The notes beneath the pieces were generated by a model. It did not search any database and had not been told where the DNA came from. It was given only the letters and a program-made list of their open reading frames with translations. Below are positions 1 to 4,760 of a DNA stretch of 6,886 bases, one piece after another. Both the position numbers and the translations under genes were made by a program. Origin of the DNA: Bacillota bacterium (GTDB lineage: Bacteria; Bacillota; Dethiobacteria; DTU022). Within the stretch, counting starts at the first letter, position 1; each line of letters opens with the position of its first letter. The DNA lies in the NCBI GenBank assembly GCA_012510325.1, contig JAAZIG010000005.1, forward strand, positions 1-6,886, given 5' to 3'.

Positions 1-632
1 AGGATAACCTTGGTGTTGGGGTCAACAGCACAGCTTTTAATAAATTCAATTTCGCTGAGGTCCGCCTTGTTACCCAGGCTGATAAAGCGTGAAAAGCCCA
101 GCCCCGCATGAAGGCTCCAGTCGAGAATGGCTATAACCATGGCCCCGCTTTGGGAAATGAAAGAGATATTCCCCTTTTGGGGGAAACCGTTGGCAAAAGA
201 GGCGTTGAGCTTGGTATGAGTGTCCATCAAGCCGATGCAATTTGGTCCGACCAGGCGCATCTTGTACTGGTGACCGATCTTCTGTAGCTCACGTTCAAGT
301 TTTAGACCTTCCCCACCAATCTCTTTGAACCCGGCGGTGATAATGACAACTCCTTTTACCTTTGCTTCACCGCATTCCCGGACAACCTGGGGGGTTAGTT
401 TTGCCGGGACGGAGATAACTGCCAGATCGACCGGACCCCCAACGGAGGCAATGCTCTTATGGCAGGTCAGTCCCAAAATCTTTTCCGCTTTGGGGTTGAT
501 CGGATAAATCGGCTTTTTGTAGCCGTTTTCAAGGAGGTTTTCGACAATTGAGTACCCAATTTTCCCACGTGAAGCTGAAGCTCCGATTACCGCAACTTGT
601 TCCGGTTCGAATAAGAATTTCAGATCGTCCAT
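1..632 (-). CDS. ADP-forming acyl-CoA (acetyl-CoA) synthetase, CoA-binding/alpha part, 3' end outside window
   Basis: The first 210 codons are visible and the frame is open to the window edge. The family converts acyl-CoA, ADP and phosphate to acid, CoA and ATP (or the reverse) in the cytoplasm, and is a substrate-level phosphorylation step in many anaerobes. The N-terminal CoA-binding Rossmann fold carries VIGAS at residues 15-19. The succinyl-CoA-ligase-like part shows GPNCIG (129-134), SQSGA (160-164) and GNKAD (187-191), all typical of the family. The phosphorylated histidine and any fused ATP-grasp half would lie beyond the edge, so I cannot tell a separate alpha subunit (about 460 aa) from a fused single chain (about 700 aa). 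The ATG at 632-630 is well supported: AAAGGAGA lies upstream with 9 bases between GGAG and ATG. Substrate (acetate, propionate or a longer or aromatic acid) cannot be read from this part. Confidence 0.9.
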   Translation of the reverse strand, partial: MDDLKFLFEPEQVAVIGASASRGKIGYSIVENLLENGYKKPIYPINPKAEKILGLTCHKSIASVGGPVDLAVISVPAKLTPQVVRECGEAKVKGVVIITAGFKEIGGEGLKLERELQKIGHQYKMRLVGPNCIGLMDTHTKLNASFANGFPQKGNISFISQSGAMVIAILDWSLHAGLGFSRFISLGNKADLSEIEFIKSCAVDPNTKVI

Positions 633-640
633 TGTGCCTA

Positions 641-648
641 TCTCCTTT
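641..648 (-). promoter_or_regulatory. Shine-Dalgarno site of the acyl-CoA synthetase gene
   Basis: On the minus strand this reads AAAGGAGA, an almost ideal ribosome binding site. The GGAG core is 9 bases from the ATG at 632-630. It fixes the start, since there is no other in-frame start with a comparable site nearby. I see no convincing -35/-10 pair upstream; the A+T-rich ATTATAAAGG is only a possible -10. Confidence 0.75.
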
Positions 649-720
649 ATAATGTTTCTTTCACGTTTACATTTCCCGTTCAGCAAATATTGGGCTGATT
701 TAAGGCCTGAGTGCAGGGAA

Positions 721-978
721 CTATTTGCGCTGTTCTAAACTGAAAATATCGATTTCCACCTCTTTTCCGGGATGAGTAAGGTTACTGCTTTTCCGTCCGG
801 AAGCAGGTCTGGTGCAAAAATGGCCACGGCCTGCAAGATTCTTTCACCAGTTTTTCAAAGATCTCCAAAACGTTTTCAGTTTGTTCCAAGGTTCTTCAGG
901 AATAACAGTTATAAAATTCATGGTTGAGAGGCTGTCTCCCAGGGCGGCACAATAGCCGGAGAGATACTCGTAAAACTG
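721..978 (-). pseudogene. Probable decayed gene remnant (frameshifted C-terminal end), function unknown
   Basis: No intact frame exists, but three minus-strand frames join into protein-like segments in order. The first is FYEYLSGYCAALGDSLST followed by MNFITVIPEEPWNKLK (from 975 downward). Then come VLEIFEKLVKE, ILQAVAIFAPDLLPDG, and finally GKEVEIDIFSLEQRK before a TAG at 723-721. Moving between segments needs about three small indels, and the unshifted frame hits TGA after SLKNW. The segments have normal codon choice and amphipathic composition, unlike the AT-rich DNA just upstream. A TAA at 981-979 closes the first frame on its 5' side, so the beginning of the gene is lost or unrecognisable. 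I do not recognise the family. It ends 88 bases before the acyl-CoA synthetase start and points the same way, so it may once have been its upstream neighbour. Chance reading of noncoding DNA remains possible. Confidence 0.4.
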
Positions 979-1219
979 TTATAATTCCGTCAATAATACT
1001 TGTTAATTAGACAAGGAAATAGCAACTACCTTCTAATCACAACAATGTTGTTATATTCCAAAAGGCTCCACTTAATGCAATCTTGTTAACAGATTGACGA
1101 CTGGGATGGATCAGTTATTTTCTACCGCTCAGCACGATATAGGATCAAAAATTAGATGAGATATTGGATTTGAACACCACATTCCCACTAAATAGTTGAA
1201 ATAATTGCAAATGTAATTT
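979..1219. other. AT-rich intergenic region upstream of the DUF362 gene
   Basis: This stretch is visibly richer in A+T than the genes on either side and has no open frame of note. It holds several short inverted repeats: CTTGT/ACAAG around 999-1015, AACAA/TTGTT near 1043-1055, and an imperfect ATTAGA...TCTAAT pair at about 1006-1038. Any of these could be an operator or a weak hairpin. A TGTTATAAT string at 977-985 is a perfect extended -10 on the plus strand but lacks a -35 and lies inside the presumed gene remnant. I see no definite promoter for the DUF362 gene. Confidence 0.5.
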
Positions 1220-2593
1220 ATGATTACATTGGTTCAACAATTTAAAGGGAAAGGGGAAAGCGAAACCTTGCCGAAGAAAATTGTATCTATAACTAAGTAC
1301 GAAAAACCATACGAATCAGTCAAAAAAGCGGTCTCCAGCTGCGGTGGGTTTGACGCGCTGCGTTCAGGGGCACGCGTCTTTATAAAACCGAACATTGTCT
1401 TCTGGAGCAGCGAGAGTATCTTTCCCAAATGGGGCGTGATCACAACATCCAGAGTCGTTGAAGATATCGTTGTATTGTTGAAAGAGCACGGCATCGATGA
1501 CATTACCATCGGTGAGGGAATTGTGGATAGTTTCCAGGATGATGGCGCTGCCGCCCATGCATCCGCATATTTGGGTTATGATCTCCTGGGGGAAAAGTAC
1601 GGCGTCAAATTTATCAATGTGATGAAACGGCCCTTTAAAAAGGTGGATCTGGGGGATGGGATTACCCTCAGCTTCAACCAAGACATCATGGAGAGCGATT
1701 TTGTCATCGATCTGCCGGTGATGAAGTCCCACAGCCAGACGGTGGTCAGCCTGGGTATCAAGAACTTGAAGGGGACGATCAATACCGCCTCCCGGAAAAA
1801 ATGCCACAATGCAGATCGCAATAAAGATTTACATTATCATGTTTCCAAACTGGCCGATAAAATGCCGCCCATTCTTACCGTGATCGACGGAATCTATTCG
1901 CTGTCGCGGGGGCCGTCCTTTGACGGCAGGGCCAAACGCAGCAATCTGCTGATCGCCTCCGCCGATATTTTGTCCGCCGATATGGTGGGAGCAAAACTGT
2001 TGGGCTATCATCCCGAGGAGGTGCCGCACCTCGTCTGGGCGGCGAAAAAACGAGGCCGCCCACTGGATCTGTCCGATCTGGAGATTGTCGGTGAGGATCT
2101 CGCCGAGGTGGCGGCGGAGCATGAATATACCTTTGACTACAGTATCACTGAAACCGGTGAGATGCCTATGGCTCTGGCCAGATCCGGAATCAGCGGGCTC
2201 TTTTACCGCAAATTTGACGATACCATGTGCACGTACTGCTCATCGCTGACCGGGCTGGTCCTCATCGCCATCCGTCAGGCCTGGAGCGGCGAGCCCTGGG
2301 ACAATATCGAGGTGCTCACCGGAAAGGTGATGGAGCCGGCGCCGGGCATGGGAGCAACCATTTTGCTCGGTCAGTGCATGTACAAACTGAACAAGGATCA
2401 TCCCAATATCAATAAAATGGTTGCAGTGAAGGGCTGTCCCCCCAAACCGGAAGATGTGGTCAAGGCTTTGCATGAAGTCGGCATCGAGGTGAACCCGTCA
2501 CTGTTTTCCAACATAGCGGCGCTTCCCGGGGCGTACATGGAACGTTACCGGGATCGGCCGGAATTTGAGGAATCATTTTTTAAGGTGGAGTGA
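1220..2593 (+). CDS. DUF362 domain protein, candidate iron-sulfur protein
   Basis: The 457-residue product belongs to the DUF362 family of cytoplasmic proteins of largely unknown biochemistry, often seen in anaerobes. Family marks are FIKPNIV near residues 54-60, MKSH at 168-171 and KNLKG at 181-185. The C-terminal third has Cys337-x2-Cys340 (CTYC), Cys386 (GQCMYK) and Cys406 (KGCPP). This four-cysteine set could hold a 4Fe-4S cluster; the last motif resembles the GCPP found in NuoB-type hydrogenase-related subunits. No signal peptide or membrane segment is seen. The start is uncertain: ATG at 1220 has no ribosome site, whereas an in-frame TTG at 1268 follows AAAGGGGAAAG and would begin PKKIVSITKYEKP, which is more like other family members. 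Transcription probably ends at the hairpin at 2724-2760. Its substrate or redox partner is unknown. Confidence 0.88.
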   Translation: MITLVQQFKGKGESETLPKKIVSITKYEKPYESVKKAVSSCGGFDALRSGARVFIKPNIVFWSSESIFPKWGVITTSRVVEDIVVLLKEHGIDDITIGEGIVDSFQDDGAAAHASAYLGYDLLGEKYGVKFINVMKRPFKKVDLGDGITLSFNQDIMESDFVIDLPVMKSHSQTVVSLGIKNLKGTINTASRKKCHNADRNKDLHYHVSKLADKMPPILTVIDGIYSLSRGPSFDGRAKRSNLLIASADILSADMVGAKLLGYHPEEVPHLVWAAKKRGRPLDLSDLEIVGEDLAEVAAEHEYTFDYSITETGEMPMALARSGISGLFYRKFDDTMCTYCSSLTGLVLIAIRQAWSGEPWDNIEVLTGKVMEPAPGMGATILLGQCMYKLNKDHPNINKMVAVKGCPPKPEDVVKALHEVGIEVNPSLFSNIAALPGAYMERYRDRPEFEESFFKVE

Positions 2594-2723
2594 GTTGGCG
2601 GTCAGTCAGAAGGACGGTAATTTCGATTCACTGCAACTCTTAACGGGTCCATCAATGCAACAGATTTTCAGTTGCCCTCGACAATAAGCGCTGAGCGGAG
2701 TGGGGTGGCAGCTAGCTGGGTGT

Positions 2724-2760
2724 GTGCGGAGGCCGGGGGAGGAGCGGCCTCCGCACTTTT
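2724..2760 (+). terminator. Rho-independent terminator after the DUF362 gene
   Basis: A perfect 12-bp stem (GTGCGGAGGCCG at 2724-2735, pairing with CGGCCTCCGCAC at 2745-2756) encloses a 9-base purine loop and is followed by TTTT. It lies 130 bases after the DUF362 stop. The T tract is on the plus strand only, so it should stop plus-strand transcripts. Its last two bases are part of the lexA stop codon (2759-2761) on the other strand. A lexA transcript would form the same hairpin but without a following U tract. Confidence 0.85.
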
Positions 2761-3367
2761 AAAACCGTCGGAAAAGACCGGTGACCCGCCCGAGGACATT
2801 CACCTCGCGCGTCAGGATGGGTTCGTAACGATCATTGGCCGGCTGCAGCCTGATCTGATCTTTTTCCCGGTGAAAGTATTTTACCGTGGCCTCATCGCCC
2901 AAGAGGAACGCACCGATCTCGCCGCTTTCCAGGGTTTCCTGTCGGCGGACGATCACCAGATCGCCGTTTTCAATCCCCGCACCGGTCATGCTCTCTCCTT
3001 CAACCCGCAAAATGAAATATTCCCCGCCGGCGGCAAATTCGGCAGGCAGAGGGTAAAAACCTTCGAAATTCTCTTCAGCGAAGAGCGGTTGTCCCGCCCT
3101 GATTTTGCCGAGGAGGGGAATGTAGTGGCACTGCGGGGCCGGGGCGGCCCCGTCCGGTTCGAGGATGCGGATTGCCCGGGGCCGCGAGGGGTGTCGTTCG
3201 ATATAGCCCCTCTCCTCGAGCTTTTCCAGATAATGGTGCGCCGTAGAGCTGGAATAAAAGCCGAGGGCATGGCATATTTCGCGGACAGATGGGGGGTAGC
3301 CCTCCTTCTCGATATAGGCGCGGATAAAATCAAGCACTTTTTCCTGCTGCGGCGTCAGCGGCTTCAT
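2759..3367 (-). CDS. lexA: LexA repressor, self-cleaving SOS regulator
   Basis: The 202-residue protein is a full-length LexA, which represses DNA-damage genes and is inactivated by RecA-stimulated self-cleavage. Residues 1-65 form the winged helix-turn-helix, with the recognition region around SVREICHALGFYSSST (27-42). The S24-type peptidase domain follows. The cleavage bond is Ala91-Gly92 in KIRAGQP, the catalytic serine is Ser126 in GESMTGAGI, and the lysine is Lys163 in ATVKYF. The spacings from cleavage site to serine (35) and from serine to lysine (37) equal those of E. coli LexA (A84, S119, K156), so self-cleavage should be intact. The start is set by GAGG 7 bases before the ATG. The gene is monocistronic as far as can be seen and converges with the DUF362 gene. 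No dinB or other SOS gene lies beside it. Confidence 0.97.
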   Translation of the reverse strand: MKPLTPQQEKVLDFIRAYIEKEGYPPSVREICHALGFYSSSTAHHYLEKLEERGYIERHPSRPRAIRILEPDGAAPAPQCHYIPLLGKIRAGQPLFAEENFEGFYPLPAEFAAGGEYFILRVEGESMTGAGIENGDLVIVRRQETLESGEIGAFLLGDEATVKYFHREKDQIRLQPANDRYEPILTREVNVLGRVTGLFRRF

Positions 3368-3374
3368 GAACCGA

Positions 3375-3378
3375 CCTC
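3375..3378 (-). promoter_or_regulatory. Shine-Dalgarno core of lexA
   Basis: GAGG on the minus strand with 7 bases to the lexA ATG at 3367-3365. An upstream ATG that overlaps this site is out of frame, so the start at 3367 is the supported one. Confidence 0.75.
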
Positions 3379-3399
3379 ATTTCCCTTTTCTTTCTAGAG

Positions 3400-3408
3400 A
3401 TTATATCA
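3400..3408 (-). promoter_or_regulatory. Extended -10 promoter of lexA
   Basis: The minus strand reads TGATATAAT, a perfect -10 hexamer (3405-3400) with the upstream TG of an extended -10. No good -35 is found at 16-18 bases, which an extended -10 can tolerate. Transcription would begin near 3393 and leave a leader of about 25 bases containing the ribosome site. Confidence 0.7.
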
Positions 3409-3420
3409 CGCCCGGGCATG
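3407..3420. promoter_or_regulatory. Palindrome overlapping the lexA promoter, candidate operator
   Basis: CATGCCCGGGCGTG (minus strand) is a 14-bp inverted repeat with one mismatched position, centred on GCCCGGGC. It abuts the -10 hexamer and covers its extended TG, exactly where an autorepressor would act. It is not the B. subtilis-type LexA box (GAAC-N4-GTTC), and I find no such box in the lexA upstream region. LexA binding here is a guess from position only; a GC-rich palindrome can also arise by chance. Confidence 0.35.
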
Positions 3421-3835
3421 TACAGAGCGATATTTGTCTGAAATGTTAAATTGATACAGCAAGCGGGGCCCCTTCTCTCGACCGGTTACACATACAGAAT
3501 ATGGCAGCAGGTGGGGGCCGGGGAGGGGGCTGCCGGCAAAGGTTTTCGGCGAGCGCTTCTGGCGGGCCCGGCGAACGCAAAGGCCAGTGCACTTTTTTTG
3601 GCGGGCTGCCGGAGGCGCCGCTGTCGGGCCATGGCCGCTTCAGCAGCATTCACATGGCAGTTTGCGGTAGCTTGCGAAAAGCTGATAAATAGCGGTTTGG
3701 CGGCAGGGATGCCCGCGGTTTTCAACAGGCTGTTGGCAACACCGGACGGCGCCGCTATTCCGGAGCCGAGCAGCTGGAAAAGCACCGGAGAAGGTCTGCA
3801 GGCCTGAAGAAAGAGAACCTGTGGAAAATGGCAAA

Positions 3836-3910
3836 GCCGGAGCGGCTCTGTGAGCCTTCCACAAGCACGAGAGGAACATTGCCCTCTGTTGGGGTGCCGG
3901 AGAGGCTCTG
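3836..3910. repeat. Two 15-bp direct repeats exactly 60 bases apart
   Basis: GCCGGAGCGGCTCTG at 3836-3850 recurs as GCCGGAGAGGCTCTG at 3896-3910, 14 of 15 bases identical. Both lie in the G-rich noncoding tract and include the CCGGAG word that recurs there. Their role is unknown. Confidence 0.6.
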
Positions 3911-3919
3911 AGAGGCTGT
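3900..3919. repeat. 10-bp tandem duplication
   Basis: GAGAGGCTCT is followed at once by GAGAGGCTGT, 9 of 10 identical. It overlaps the second copy of the longer direct repeat and is probably a local slippage product. Confidence 0.55.
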
Positions 3920-4150
3920 GTGGGCCTCGCTGTAAGGAAGGTCTTTGTAAGCCGCTCCGGAAAGCCGTCGCGAAGAGTTTGCCGGGGTTGCTGACCGGGA
4001 AAGGACGCCAGACGGCGGCTTCGCGAACCGGGCACCGGGGATGCCGCTTTGCTGGCAGAAGGGAGGGCGGGTTTGGCTGGGGAGCAGGAGCAGGGGAGCG
4101 CGGGAGAGCGCGAAATAGCGTTTTGGGGGCTCTTCTTTTTTCCAGATTTA

Positions 4151-4178
4151 ACTTCCGATAATGTATCTTATGTAAACT
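4151..4178 (+). other. dif: dif site, XerC/XerD chromosome dimer resolution site
   Basis: The 28 bases consist of a XerC-type arm ACTTCCGATAA (4151-4161), a 6-base centre TGTATC (4162-4167) and a XerD-type arm TTATGTAAACT (4168-4178). The XerD arm is identical to that of B. subtilis dif as I recall it, and 24 of the 28 positions agree overall. The centre TGTATC differs by one base from the E. coli dif centre. The site is an AT-rich island in GC-rich noncoding DNA, which makes chance less likely. Xer recombinases act here at septation to resolve chromosome dimers, activated by FtsK/SpoIIIE-type translocases in many bacteria. No recombinase gene is next to it and I see no second copy in the window, which fits a chromosomal dif better than the flanked dif pairs of Xer-using mobile elements. 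Confidence 0.88.
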
Positions 4179-4437
4179 AAGAGGGGGATCGAAGCGATTT
4201 TCAGGTAAAAGGGAGCGGTTCAGGGAAGCGGCGCGCTGAGCGGTCCCGGGCACAGCGGCGCACCGCACTTATATGAAAACCCGGCGGAAGTGTTTGTCTC
4301 TCCTGCCGGGTGCGCGAACGGTTTGGTCTTGCCTGCAGTGATGCTGTCAGGACTGCTCTGAAGCGGTTTGCTTTTGCCGATGTCTCAATTTAGGGCGCCG
4401 CTCCGATATAAAATACGTCAACGGCGGCCGCTGTAAC
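4179..4437. other. Intergenic DNA between dif and the holin-like gene
   Basis: No convincing open frame or RNA gene. The plus strand stays G-rich for about 80 bases after dif (row at 4201: G 27, C 15) and then becomes balanced (row at 4261: G 17, C 18). A minus-strand terminator candidate lies at 4276-4311. Confidence 0.5.
4276..4311 (-). terminator. Candidate terminator of the minus-strand transporter/holin-like genes
   Basis: On the minus strand ACCCGGC (4311-4305) pairs with GCCGGGT (4285-4279), continued by GGA/TCC after a single-base bulge. The loop is 12 bases, and the stem runs straight into TTTC. It lies about 130 bases after the stop of the holin-like gene and would keep transcription from reaching dif. 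The T tract is short, so strength is uncertain. Confidence 0.5.
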
Positions 4438-4683
4438 CTACCGGTTCAAGATAGTGTTTTTTGTTCCGGAAAACAGACCGACTGCGGATAAACCGAGCAC
4501 CATGCCCATAAGGATGGCCCTTTTCGGCTCTCCCGGCGCCAGGTAAAAAAAGGAAAAGAAGAGTCCCATCGCCATCGCCGCCAGCGGAACGAGTCTGTTG
4601 GGCAGCCCGAAACGTTTTAGCAGCTCCGCCAGGCCGATGATCACCGGAACCAGAGCGATGCCGTAAGTCGTTAGCTGATCCAT
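4438..4683 (-). CDS. Small holin-like membrane protein, three predicted helices
   Basis: The 81-residue product is almost all membrane segments: roughly residues 8-24 (GIALVPVIIGLAELLKR), 31-49 (LVPLAAMAMGLFFSFFYLA) and 55-73 (RAILMGMVLGLSAVGLFSG). It ends in the polar tail SGTKNTILNR. Size and layout resemble small holin-like or hypothetical inner-membrane proteins of Bacillota; I cannot assign a function. The start follows GGAGGTGGGGGAGAGGG; the GGAGG is a little far (12 bases) but GGGGGAG within the run is closer. It sits 77 bases after the MATE gene on the same strand, with a possible weak terminator between. No endolysin, phage structural gene or integrase is nearby, so a phage role is not supported here. 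Confidence 0.72.
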   Translation of the reverse strand: MDQLTTYGIALVPVIIGLAELLKRFGLPNRLVPLAAMAMGLFFSFFYLAPGEPKRAILMGMVLGLSAVGLFSGTKNTILNR

Positions 4684-4729
4684 CCCTCTCCCCCACCTCC
4701 GAAACAGAGATTATTAATCAGTATGCCTT

Positions 4730-4748
4730 AAAAACCGTTCATAGAACG
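4730..4748 (-). terminator. Weak candidate terminator after the MATE gene
   Basis: On the minus strand CGTTC-TAT-GAACG forms a 5-bp stem, followed by G and TTTTT. It lies just 13 bases after the MATE stop and before the holin-like gene. The stem is short, so partial read-through into the holin-like gene is likely if this works at all. Confidence 0.35.
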
Positions 4749-4760
4749 CTCCGGACTACT

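Larger units (their letters stand above)
3421..4150. other. Noncoding G-rich tract leading to dif
   Basis: About 730 bases hold no believable gene: the open frames on both strands give Arg/Pro/Gly/Ala-rich, low-complexity proteins with no recognisable domain. The plus strand is strongly G-biased. Hand counts of 60-base rows give G 25 to C 13 (row at 3481), 28 to 14 (4021) and 26 to 10 (4081). It contains a KOPS-type octamer GGGGAGGG at 3520-3527 inside a very G-rich run. CCGGAG occurs five times in one orientation (3609, 3760, 3785, 3837, 3897). There are short direct repeats. A GGCAGC/GCTGCC stem (3503-3508 with 3529-3534) brackets the G run. The last part (4107-4140) has a weak AGAGC/GCTCT hairpin followed by a run of T. 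This fits DNA that orients a terminus translocase more than it fits a gene or a known RNA. Confidence 0.55.

Noticed and set aside
999..1055. Short inverted repeats as a riboswitch or attenuator before the DUF362 gene
   Set aside because: Stems are only 5-6 bp, AT-rich and without a T tract, and they lie more than 150 bases before the start with no recognised riboswitch core.
2672..3397. A 241-codon plus-strand frame opposite lexA
   Set aside because: It is antisense to an unmistakable LexA with intact catalytic residues. The frame exists because of the GC bias of lexA codons, and the terminator at 2724-2760 lies inside it.
3503..3534. G-quadruplex in the G-rich run
   Set aside because: Only three runs of four or more G are present; a fourth would need splitting a run or a two-tier structure. 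Possible, but not strong enough to list as a feature.
3840..4140. A structured noncoding RNA such as RNase P RNA, SRP RNA or tmRNA
   Set aside because: I looked for the conserved core motifs of these RNAs and found none, and there is no clear promoter or strong terminator framing a transcript.
3451..4161. Plus-strand open frames of 118 and 103 codons in the same region
   Set aside because: Low-complexity Gly/Ala/Arg-rich products that match no family, with no good start sites. The second ends inside dif.
4151..4178. Resemblance of the site to loxP
   Set aside because: The likeness is partial, mostly in the left arm and spacer. The 11-6-11 layout and the exact XerD arm fit dif much better; loxP and dif are both tyrosine recombinase sites, which explains the likeness.
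3486..4268. A 260-codon open frame on the minus strand in the dif-proximal region
   Set aside because: The product is Arg/Pro/Ser/Ala-rich with no domain, no ribosome site and no coherent secondary structure. It also runs straight through the dif site. It is the expected effect of GC-rich noncoding DNA with few stops.
3421..4437. A mobile element integrated at dif by Xer recombination
   Set aside because: Such elements leave a dif copy at each end and carry cargo genes. Only one copy is seen and the flanking DNA carries no mobile-element genes. A second copy outside the window cannot be excluded.
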